Origin: CAZTCJ01 sp964612085
GTDB lineage: Bacteria; Pseudomonadota; Alphaproteobacteria; JAJFIK01
DNA: 8,305 nt
Direction of reading: 5' to 3'
NCBI GenBank assembly: GCA_964612085.1
Contig: CAZTCJ010000130.1
Location: forward strand, 1-8,305
In this document: positions 1-6,188 of the stretch, in pieces
How positions within the stretch are numbered: position 1 is the first letter of the stretch
How the letters are laid out: every line of letters starts with the position of its first letter
Notes under the pieces: model-generated
Database searches by the model: none
What the model was told of the DNA's origin: nothing
Seen by the model: the letters and a program-made list of their open reading frames with translations, nothing else
Translations under genes and position numbers: made by a program

Positions 1-1058
1 CGCGCCTGATAGGGCTGCATCTTGATGATTTCGCCTTCCGCCAAGGGCTCGGCCTCGACCATGCCGGCGGCGGTTGCCGCGTTGAACAAGGCCTGGCCGG
101 TTTCCGTCCGCACGATGATCAGGCTGCGGCCGTCGGCCTCGTCGAATTTCGGATAGCCCTTTTCATCGCCGTACCAGGCATCGGCGCAGATCAGATCGGC
201 GAACCCGCCGGTGCCGTCTGGACAGATCTTGCAGCGCAGCTGGACATGCTTGGAGAGAATGTCGCCCCAGGCTTCCGCATAGCTCATCTTCGCTTCCTGA
301 CCGCCTTGCGTCACCGCGGTGGCAAAGCCCGGCCAGCCATTCCCCCGGTAGCGGAAGCTCGTCACGGCGTCGGCCGAAACGTCCAGGCGTTTCAAGATCT
401 GCTTTGTGCCGTGCTGGCTTGGAATGCCGCCGCACATGAAGGACAGCATGAACGGGATGCGCTCCTTGATCGACGGATCCGTCGCCACATAGGCACGCAG
501 GGCCGCCACGTCGCAAGGCTTGCCTACGAAGGCGAACCGTCCGGGACCGGCCAATTGCTCGCGCAGCATTTCAAGGGGCGCGGAGGGGGCATAGCGCGAA
601 CCGGCGGAGCGGATCACATCGTCCCGCGTGGTACTGTTGCGCACCGCATTGAGGAGCGGCGAGTCGTCAGAGACGCAGTTCTGGACGACGAAATCGACCG
701 ATCCGGACTGGAGCAGATAAATCAGAAAGGCGGACAGGGCGCCGCCGGACGAGCCCTGATAGCGCAAGTCCGGATCCTGCGCGTGGCCCGTATAGACGGA
801 TTTGATCGGTCCCCAGATGGTATGATGGGGGCTCTCGGTCCGTGGCGGCTGCTGCTCCAGATTGAGGCCGGGACAGATGGTTTCGATCAGCCGGTCGTCC
901 TCTTTCGACAAAGGGCGTTTCGTGAACGGACGCAGATACCCCTCGTCCGACAAGCGCATCTCGATCGCCCCCGGCGCGGCGGCCGCCTTGCACAGGCCGC
1001 AGCCGGAACACAGATCGCCCTTTTCGACGCGCGCTAAAGCGGGGGAGTGGGTGTTCAT
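1..1058 (-). CDS. FrhB/FdhB-type coenzyme F420 hydrogenase/dehydrogenase beta subunit-like protein, partial (3' end off window)
   Basis: An open frame of 352 codons reads from ATG at 1058 to the left edge without a stop, so the C-terminus is missing. The N-terminus has a CxxCxxC cluster (C17, C20, C23) with a Cys-Pro-Gly at C62 that could be the fourth ligand. It is followed by a GSSGGA loop (102-107), GKPCD (179-183), FMCGG (208-211) and CKICPD (276-281), with an ADLICADAW segment after it. This order of motifs is that of the FrhB_FdhB N- and C-terminal domains, which bind FAD and Fe-S clusters and, in methanogens, reduce F420. Bacterial homologues in polysaccharide loci have no settled function; a flavin-dependent redox step on a sugar or pyruvylated intermediate is inference. 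The start is supported by GAGGA at 1068-1072, 9 nt upstream, inside the end of the pyruvyl transferase gene, whose stop lies 4 bp before this ATG. Family call firm; F420 use unproven. Confidence 0.9.
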   Translation of the reverse strand, partial: MNTHSPALARVEKGDLCSGCGLCKAAAAPGAIEMRLSDEGYLRPFTKRPLSKEDDRLIETICPGLNLEQQPPRTESPHHTIWGPIKSVYTGHAQDPDLRYQGSSGGALSAFLIYLLQSGSVDFVVQNCVSDDSPLLNAVRNSTTRDDVIRSAGSRYAPSAPLEMLREQLAGPGRFAFVGKPCDVAALRAYVATDPSIKERIPFMLSFMCGGIPSQHGTKQILKRLDVSADAVTSFRYRGNGWPGFATAVTQGGQEAKMSYAEAWGDILSKHVQLRCKICPDGTGGFADLICADAWYGDEKGYPKFDEADGRSLIIVRTETGQALFNAATAAGMVEAEPLAEGEIIKMQPYQA

Positions 1059-1062
1059 GGGA

Positions 1063-2259
1063 TCAGGTCCTCACGGCGCGGGCCAAACGGTCGCGCACGG
1101 CATCGCGGTACCGGCCGAGCCGCTCCTGCGCCTGACGATTGCCCTCGGCGACTTCCTCGCGCAGGGCGTGACGGTTCTCAAAGCCCGCTTTCACCCGGGC
1201 AAGGGCGTCCTCGTTCGTGGCCGTCTTGCAGTCCACAACATGGGTGTAGCCGAGCGAATTAAACAGGCCGCCGAACTTCCGGCTATAGGCCAGCGCGACC
1301 ACGGGCACGCCGCTGGAAAAGGCGGCGATACAGGCATGCATGCGCGATCCCGTGAAAAAGTCGAGACCGGCAATGTAGGACTTCGCTTCCGACGGCGAGG
1401 TGAATTTCGGCGCGAGGATCGTTCCCGGATACTGCGCGGCCAGGGCCTGGGCCGCGCGGTAATCGTCCTCCATTTCCGAATGATCCGCGATCACATGGGC
1501 AACGAAATGGATTTTCGCGCCCGCCTGCTGGAAATACGCCACCAGATCGTCGATCATGTCCTGATAGCGCACGGACAGTCCGAAGACGTTGCTTTGATCG
1601 CGTTCCCGATAAAGCAGCAGGGCCGAGGCGTTGATGCCCACATGGACGTCCGGATCCGTGCGCGGCGCGGGCGGATCGTAAGGCAGATGGAAGGCCACAT
1701 CCGTGGTGACATCCGTATTCTTCCGCACACCCATGTCCCCGAGAATACCGTAGGAGATGTCGTCCCGCGCAAAGGTCATGGCGGCGCGGTTCATGATGGC
1801 CTTGGCGGTCACGCGGGAGATCCGGCGGTTGAACGGGCCGATGGTCTGCGGGCTCAGGATCAGGGGGCGGCCCGAGAGCAGGGACAGCATTTTGGTGGTC
1901 GAGAGATAGCCGAACCGTGTCAGGCCAAAAAGATCGGCGACACTCTCGCCGCCCCCGATATCGAACACCACATCGCAGCTCTTCAAGTCGGCGAGCACGC
2001 CGCCGACCGGACTGATCAGACCCTTCGCACTCATGGGACAGATCTGAATGTTCTCGCCCTTGACGTAAGGCGTGCGCTGGTCGAGCCAGCCGATGATCTT
2101 GAAGAAGGGGCGCTTGCCGATGGATTCGGCCGCCTCGCTGATGATCCGGATGTTCGAGACCGTCAAAGCGCCGACGCCCAGATTATCGGAATTGACCGAA
2201 TGCCAGACGAGACCGATCGTGATCGCATCCGCATCCTTTTGGTCGCGCGCAGTGCTCAT
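1063..2259 (-). CDS. Polysaccharide pyruvyl transferase family protein
   Basis: A 398-aa protein that should transfer a ketal-forming pyruvyl group from phosphoenolpyruvate to a sugar of an exopolysaccharide or lipid-linked repeat unit in the cytoplasm. Visible family features are the N-terminal NLGVGALT (26-33), a variant of the NxGDxxL loop; DIGGGES (100-106); SPQTIGP (136-142); ARDD (164-167); and a C-terminal GSRMHACIAAFSSGVPVVAL stretch from residue 304, whose His308 and following Gly/Pro loop are the family's most conserved part. Length is normal for PF04230 members (WcaK/CsaB type). ATG 2259 is preferred because GAGGGGA (2268-2274) sits 8 nt upstream; a TTG one codon earlier (2262) is possible. 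It is the first gene of a minus-strand operon with the FrhB-like gene. The loop having Val instead of Asp in NxGD is a small departure. Acceptor sugar cannot be told. Confidence 0.92.
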   Translation of the reverse strand: MSTARDQKDADAITIGLVWHSVNSDNLGVGALTVSNIRIISEAAESIGKRPFFKIIGWLDQRTPYVKGENIQICPMSAKGLISPVGGVLADLKSCDVVFDIGGGESVADLFGLTRFGYLSTTKMLSLLSGRPLILSPQTIGPFNRRISRVTAKAIMNRAAMTFARDDISYGILGDMGVRKNTDVTTDVAFHLPYDPPAPRTDPDVHVGINASALLLYRERDQSNVFGLSVRYQDMIDDLVAYFQQAGAKIHFVAHVIADHSEMEDDYRAAQALAAQYPGTILAPKFTSPSEAKSYIAGLDFFTGSRMHACIAAFSSGVPVVALAYSRKFGGLFNSLGYTHVVDCKTATNEDALARVKAGFENRHALREEVAEGNRQAQERLGRYRDAVRDRLARAVRT

Positions 2260-2832
2260 CAAGCAAGTCCCCTCTGCTGGCCGGTCTGCGATACCCTGAT
2301 CAATAAACCAAACGCATTACGTTAATAAGTCATGTCTCAACTTACCGTCCGATCCTCTAAGGGCTGCCTTCTTTATTCTATTGCTTGGACCTGGTTGGCA
2401 TAAACATTTCAGATTGCTGTCCGTGTTCCTTTAAAGAAAGCAATCGTGCAGGTCGGTGTTTTGGCTGGATCGCGACGGTTCGGCTTTGCGCTCGGGCTCT
2501 GGAAAACGCGGTGGATCATTGGCAGTTTTAGGAAGGGCGTCAAGGTGGGAATCATGACTGTTTGCCTGATGTCCGCAGACAGGACCGGGTCAATGAACCG
2601 GCGGGCGCGAAGACCCTTTGTGGCTCTATTTTTGCGGCATTTCGCAAGGCCATGCGGCTTGTGACGTGCCGGGGCATCTGGTAGCTTGCGCGCGTCGTGA
2701 TCGGGGTGAACCATCTCGCGAATAACCACAGTCAGCGGTAAATCTGAACGGTTTTGTGGCTAAGGTGTTTCCAGGTGCTTTTGCATCGGGGACAACACCG
2801 GCGGCAGCTTCAAGTGGCGATTGGCGGCTCTC
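2260..2832. other. Divergent intergenic region between the two polysaccharide operons
   Basis: About 570 bp separate the minus-strand pyruvyl transferase operon from the plus-strand fkbH-type operon, so promoters for both should lie here. Short open frames (for example 2446-2664 plus and 2409-2729 minus) have no recognisable protein features and no good ribosome site, so I call no gene. Structure seen: an inverted repeat GATTGCT/AGCAATC (2412-2418 and 2439-2445) enclosing the imperfect palindrome TTCCTTTAAAGAAA (2426-2439); a small hairpin TTGCG/CGCAA (2632-2636, 2643-2647); and GGTGTT/AACACC (2764-2769, 2794-2799) just before the plus-strand gene. On the minus strand TAGAAT (2381-2376) resembles a -10 box but lacks a good -35. 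No promoter can be assigned with confidence. Confidence 0.6.
2268..2274 (-). promoter_or_regulatory. Ribosome binding site of pyruvyl transferase gene
   Basis: Reads GAGGGGA on the minus strand, 8 nt before ATG 2259. It favours that ATG over the adjacent TTG at 2262, which would be 5 nt away. Confidence 0.6.
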
Positions 2833-4716
2833 ATGTTTGAAACGGATATCGGCTTCACGCGGGCGAGCGCGTCCGAACTGCCCCATGATGTTCTGGACCG
2901 GTTCCGGGCCCTGGGACAGATCGTCAGCCATCGGAGTACGATCCCGTGGATGGAGCATTGCACGGAATGCTCCATGCCCAACTGCTTCACCACATGCGAA
3001 TTCTACACCCCCAGGCCCGATCTGAAGTGCCGGCGTTTCCGGGAGGGATTCGTGGCGGTGTCGGTCGATGGCGCCGCCGTCAACGACCTCATGAAAATCA
3101 CGTTCCGGAAATGGGCGCGGCTGGAAGGCTTCGGCACGCCGGTGGTTGTCGAGACCGGCGAGGCTATTTCCAAGGAGCGGCAAGACCAGTCCCTCGGCAG
3201 CATGGTGCAAGGCATGCCCATGCCCTGGGGGCTCAAGCTCGTGGCCATGGGCGGGCGCTATGCCCTTAAACGGCGCGCCGCCTTCGGCGCCAAGCCGACG
3301 GCGCAGACGCCCAACCGGTTCGTCGTTGAATGCTTCAATCCCAATCCGGATACGGTCTTGGCCACGCTGACCATGCGTCCGCGCGGCGAGCAGGCGCACC
3401 GTCCGTTTCAGCACCGGCTGGTCCTGGAGCCTGGGTACAACCGTATCCTGGTTCCGGCTGAGGCCATCGAAGCGGCCATCGATACCAGGGCGGAATTCCT
3501 GATACAGATCGAATTGGACGAGCGTCCGGGCGATACGGTGCTTTATTTCGGTCTGGTCGATTTCGCGCGGGTCGCCGAGGATGCCTTGGCGGCGCAGGCC
3601 GCTGGGCCGGCGCAGACAGCGGACGCTCAAGGCGAGGCCAAGAAGCCGAAGCGCGTGAAATGCGCCGTCTGGGATCTCGACAATACGCTGTGGAAGGGTA
3701 CGCTGATCGAGGACGGGCTCGACAAGCTCGTTCTGAATGAAACGGCCGTGGCTCTGATCAAGGCGTTCGACGAACGCGGCATCCTCAATTCCATCGCCAG
3801 TAAGAACAACGCCGAGGATGCCCTGGCCGCTGTCCGTCATTTCGGCCTGGAGGACTATTTCCTCTATCCGCAAGTCTCCTGGAACCCGAAAAGCACGGCG
3901 CTCGGGACCATTGCGCACAGGCTCAATATCGGGATCGACACCTTCGTCTTTATCGACGACCAGCCCTTCGAGCGGGCGGAAGTGGAAGCGGTGCATGACA
4001 GCGTGCTGACCTTCGATCCGCTCACGGACCTTGACGGTCTGCTTGAGCACCCCCTGTTCGACGTGCCGGTGACGGCGGAGAGCCGGAAGCGGCGTCAGTT
4101 CTACAGGGAACAGATTTCGCGGGACGACGCGTTCGAAGGCGCGGATACGGATTACGAGACCTTCCTGCGCGGCTGCGGGCTTGAATTGCGGATTTCTCCC
4201 CTGTCGGAAGAGGTCTTGCGCCGGGTCCACGAGCTGGCGCAACGGACCAACCAGATGAATTTCTCCGGCAACCGGTACAATATGGCGGCCATCCGCGCCA
4301 TGATGACGGCGGATGATCTCGATACCTATGTTTTGAGCGCGGCGGACAAGTTCGGCGAATACGGCATTATCGGTTTTGCCGTCGTGGACCGCAGCGGGCC
4401 GCTCATGAAGGATCTGATGTTCAGTTGCCGCATCCAGGCCAAGCATGTGGACCGGGCACTGATGATGTATCTGCTGCAAACCTACCATGCGGCCGGCGCA
4501 GACCGTTTCGAGGCGCTTTACAACGAGACGCCGCGCAACCAGCCTGCCGCGCAACTGTTCTGGGATCTCGCTTTCGAGACCGCCGGAACCGAAGGCAGCC
4601 TGCACCGGCTCGTCTATGATTTCGGGAAACAGGCGCCGCCGGCCCAGGACATTGTGCGCGTCATCGTTGAAGACCAGGAGGCCCGTCCCGAAGCCGGGCG
4701 GAGGGCCGTTCCATGA
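2833..4716 (+). CDS. FkbH-type HAD-IIIC family protein with C-terminal acyltransferase-like domain and Cys-cluster N-terminal extension
   Basis: A 627-aa protein in three parts. Residues 1-270 are an extension with a cysteine cluster (C43-x2-C46-x4-C51-x3-C55-x10-C66) and a likely beta-rich segment (about 160-250). Residues 275-420 are a HAD domain: DLDNTLW with D281 and D283, ASKN (322-325), K353, and FIDDQPFER (373-381). The C-terminal part has QRTNQMN (470-476) and a GNAT-like region typical of FkbH proteins. Characterised FkbH enzymes dephosphorylate 1,3-bisphosphoglycerate and load the glyceryl group on an acyl carrier protein; here the substrate is unknown and no carrier protein is in the window. 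ATG 2833 is chosen over an in-frame TTG at 2821; neither has a strong ribosome site, and the frame is closed by a stop at 2761. The stop overlaps the deacetylase start, so the two are probably translated together. Core family call is firm; the N-terminal part is not recognised. Confidence 0.9.
   Translation: MFETDIGFTRASASELPHDVLDRFRALGQIVSHRSTIPWMEHCTECSMPNCFTTCEFYTPRPDLKCRRFREGFVAVSVDGAAVNDLMKITFRKWARLEGFGTPVVVETGEAISKERQDQSLGSMVQGMPMPWGLKLVAMGGRYALKRRAAFGAKPTAQTPNRFVVECFNPNPDTVLATLTMRPRGEQAHRPFQHRLVLEPGYNRILVPAEAIEAAIDTRAEFLIQIELDERPGDTVLYFGLVDFARVAEDALAAQAAGPAQTADAQGEAKKPKRVKCAVWDLDNTLWKGTLIEDGLDKLVLNETAVALIKAFDERGILNSIASKNNAEDALAAVRHFGLEDYFLYPQVSWNPKSTALGTIAHRLNIGIDTFVFIDDQPFERAEVEAVHDSVLTFDPLTDLDGLLEHPLFDVPVTAESRKRRQFYREQISRDDAFEGADTDYETFLRGCGLELRISPLSEEVLRRVHELAQRTNQMNFSGNRYNMAAIRAMMTADDLDTYVLSAADKFGEYGIIGFAVVDRSGPLMKDLMFSCRIQAKHVDRALMMYLLQTYHAAGADRFEALYNETPRNQPAAQLFWDLAFETAGTEGSLHRLVYDFGKQAPPAQDIVRVIVEDQEARPEAGRRAVP
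4700..4705 (+). promoter_or_regulatory. Ribosome binding site of the deacetylase gene, inside the fkbH-type gene
   Basis: GGAGGG lies 7 nt before ATG 4713, within the last codons of the upstream gene. With the ATGA start/stop overlap it points to translational coupling and fixes the deacetylase start. Confidence 0.75.
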
Positions 4717-5474
4717 TTGTCGATAAGGTTGCCCGCGGCGTTGCCCGCCTGGTGCCGGTCAAACCGATCAAGGCCCGGCCTGCCACAGGGCTTGTTTCTT
4801 TCACATTTGACGATATTCCGCGTTCCGCCTGGCATATGGGTGGCGAAATTCTCGCGCGCCATGGCGTGGAAGGCACCTATTATGTGGCGGGCGGACTGAC
4901 CGGCGGAGAAGACGAGGCCAGCGGCAATATCTGCCACACGGAAGACGACCTCAGGGCCATCGCCGAGGAAGGCCATGAGATCGCCTCCCATGGTTTCGCC
5001 CATCGTCCGTTCACGGATTTGTCGAAAAATGAGCTTCTCGAAGACTGGGACCGCAATGAGCGCTACCTGCAGAGCCTGTTTCCGGACCGGATGATCTCCA
5101 ACCTGTCCTATCCGCTGGGCATGGCCCGCATCCGGGACAAATCCCTGGCCGCGAAGCGGTTCACGAGTATCCGGGGCGTTGACCCGGGGCTGAACAAGGG
5201 TCTTTGCGATTTCTCCCAGCTCAAGTCGAACGGCCTTTATAGCAGCAGGATCACGGTGGAGAAGGTCAAGGCCTTGATCGATAGAGCGGCGCGCGACAAG
5301 GCTTGGGTGATTTTCCATACCCATGACGTGGCCGAGGATCCGACCCCTTGGGGGGCGACGCCGTCCTTGTTCGAAGAGGCGGTCAAGGCGGCCGTGGACT
5401 CCTCGTGCCGGGTCATGCCGGTGCGCAATGCGATCGGTGCGGTCGCTTTTACGGGCAGCGCCGAAGCGGCTTGA
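4713..5474 (+). CDS. Polysaccharide deacetylase family protein (NodB-like, CE4 fold)
   Basis: A 253-aa protein whose family removes N- or O-acetyl groups from glycans with a metal ion. Motif 1 is FTFDD (30-34), giving catalytic D33 and metal ligand D34. Motif 2 is SHGFAH (92-97), with H93 and H97 as the other metal ligands. The C-terminal FHTHD (201-205) matches the catalytic His motif. The usual motif 3, RxPYG, is only NLSYPLG (130-136) and lacks the Arg, so the substrate or mechanism may differ. There is no signal peptide or membrane segment; the N-terminus is a short basic amphipathic stretch. It should therefore act in the cytoplasm, on a nucleotide- or lipid-linked sugar rather than on exported polymer (inference). 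It overlaps the fkbH-type gene by 4 bp (ATGA) and is followed by a hairpin at 5481-5496, so it is probably the last gene of its operon. Family call firm. Confidence 0.9.
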   Translation: MIVDKVARGVARLVPVKPIKARPATGLVSFTFDDIPRSAWHMGGEILARHGVEGTYYVAGGLTGGEDEASGNICHTEDDLRAIAEEGHEIASHGFAHRPFTDLSKNELLEDWDRNERYLQSLFPDRMISNLSYPLGMARIRDKSLAAKRFTSIRGVDPGLNKGLCDFSQLKSNGLYSSRITVEKVKALIDRAARDKAWVIFHTHDVAEDPTPWGATPSLFEEAVKAAVDSSCRVMPVRNAIGAVAFTGSAEAA

Positions 5475-5480
5475 GGCACT

Positions 5481-5496
5481 ACGCCCGCCCGGGCGT
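5481..5496 (+). terminator. Possible terminator hairpin after the deacetylase gene
   Basis: ACGCCC-GCCC-GGGCGT forms a 6-bp, mostly G/C stem starting 6 bp after the deacetylase stop. The following sequence has only a TTTT run about 10 bases downstream rather than an immediate T-tract, so intrinsic termination is plausible but not strong. Confidence 0.4.
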
Positions 5497-5522
5497 CTGA
5501 TGACGCTTTTCTGATGACGCTT
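5496..5522. repeat. 14-bp-period tandem repeat, two copies
   Basis: The 13-mer TCTGATGACGCTT occurs at 5496-5508 and again, perfectly, at 5510-5522 with one base between. It directly follows the hairpin behind the deacetylase gene. Function unknown; it could be a slippage duplication or a paired protein-binding site. Confidence 0.75.
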
Positions 5523-5680
5523 AAACGGACCGGCCGCGCATCCGGGGTTGCATACCCTTACAAACCCGAACACTCTTCGTTATGTTCAAAACGGCAAGGC
5601 TGCATCTTCCCGGTTGAAGAGAAGTGCAAGCTACGCTCGAATGATCCCGTTGGCGGTCTATCGTCTGTTTGACCGTGTTA

Positions 5681-5696
5681 TGTGACGGTTGTCACA
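5681..5696. promoter_or_regulatory. CRP/FNR-superfamily operator, perfect TGTGA-N6-TCACA
   Basis: TGTGACGGTTGTCACA is an exact dyad with 6-bp arms, extended to 7 bp by the flanking A (5680) and T (5697). It matches the half-sites of the enterobacterial cAMP-CRP consensus without mismatch. The dyad centre is at 5688.5. A -10-like TAAGAT lies at 5717-5722, the spacing of a class II CRP promoter (centre near -41). The site is about 490 bp before the beta-helix start and 207 bp after the deacetylase stop. Whether the host uses a cAMP-dependent or another CRP/FNR-type regulator is not visible here. Confidence 0.55.
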
Positions 5697-6066
5697 TCGA
5701 TCAACGGCTTGCGGCGTAAGATATTTGGTATGTAAATGAAGCGTTGTGGGAACGGTTGTGGATCATCGGAATTGGTGACGCAAAGAAAGTTTTGCCCATT
5801 TGGGTTGTGTAAAGCGTAGGCAAAGCTTTTTCAAATCAGGGGTAGACGGGGGCTATTTTCTCAAAAAGAACGTGCTTGAGTTCACAAGCGGTTTGAATAG
5901 ACCCTTGGTCTGATGTGTCCCGCTTCTATAAAGTTATGCGTGCGTACTTCGTTTGTAATGACGAGTTTGATAAAGGCACAGTAAAACTCTTAGGCTTGCT
6001 GGTTTCTCAAGTAGTAATACCTAAGATGTGAGCTGCCGGGGGGAAACTGCTGCGCAATACAGTCTG

Positions 6067-6094
6067 TTGAAATAATTGGCGAAACTCGTATTGT
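6067..6094 (+). promoter_or_regulatory. Candidate sigma70-type promoter for the beta-helix gene
   Basis: TTGAAA (6067-6072, 5 of 6 to TTGACA) and TATTGT (6089-6094, 4 of 6 to TATAAT) are 16 bp apart. Transcription would start near 6101, giving a leader of about 90 nt. A second pair farther up, TTGGTC (5905-5910) and TATAAA (5927-5932), also 16 bp apart, is an alternative with a much longer leader. Sequence resemblance only. Confidence 0.35.
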
Positions 6095-6188
6095 GACTGC
6101 AGTTTTAGAAATTGGGCATCGATAAGCCGTCGATTATTTCGGCTAGCTCTCAAATGGTTGAGGGGCCGTTTGTGTGGGAAGGGCAATC

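Larger units (their letters stand above)
5475..6188. other. Long A/T-richer intergenic region upstream of the beta-helix gene
   Basis: A 714-bp stretch without a convincing gene. From left to right it holds the hairpin and tandem repeat behind the deacetylase gene, a CRP/FNR-type palindrome (5681-5696), GTTGTGG direct repeats (5743-5749 and 5755-5761), a 27-codon Cys-rich open frame without a ribosome site (5736-5819), a TTGGTC-N16-TATAAA promoter-like pair (5905-5932), a TTGAAA-N16-TATTGT pair (6067-6094), and overlapping short inverted repeats just before the beta-helix gene (6118-6144). The length and density of signals suggest that expression of the beta-helix gene is controlled separately from the biosynthetic operon. 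No tRNA or known riboswitch was recognised. Confidence 0.6.

Noticed and set aside
246..1037. Plus-strand open frame of 263 codons
   Set aside because: Antisense shadow of the FrhB-like gene; the opposite strand carries the CxxCxxC, GKPCD and CxxC motifs in order.
862..2325. Plus-strand open frame of 487 codons
   Set aside because: It lies antisense to the pyruvyl transferase gene and the start of the FrhB-like gene, which have clear family motifs; its own product has none.
2335..2340. TTGAGA on the minus strand considered as -35 of the pyruvyl transferase operon
   Set aside because: The position 17 bp downstream reads ATGCGT, too unlike a -10 box.
2632..2647. TTGCG/CGCAA hairpin considered as a terminator
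   Set aside because: The T-run lies before the stem on the plus strand, and on the minus strand the stem is followed by A residues, so neither orientation gives a terminator; no gene ends here.
2446..2664. Short plus-strand open frame in the divergent intergenic region
   Set aside because: No ribosome site, no recognisable domain, and it ends well before the next gene; likely chance.
2409..2729. Minus-strand open frame of 106 codons in the divergent region
   Set aside because: Product is basic with no domain; overlaps the region where promoters must lie; no ribosome site of note.
2626..4605. Minus-strand open frame of 659 codons
   Set aside because: Antisense to the FkbH-type gene; an artefact of GC-rich codon use, with an Arg/His/Gly-rich product and no domain.
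4614..5573. Minus-strand open frame of 319 codons
   Set aside because: Antisense to the deacetylase gene, which has all main CE4 motifs and a strong ribosome site.
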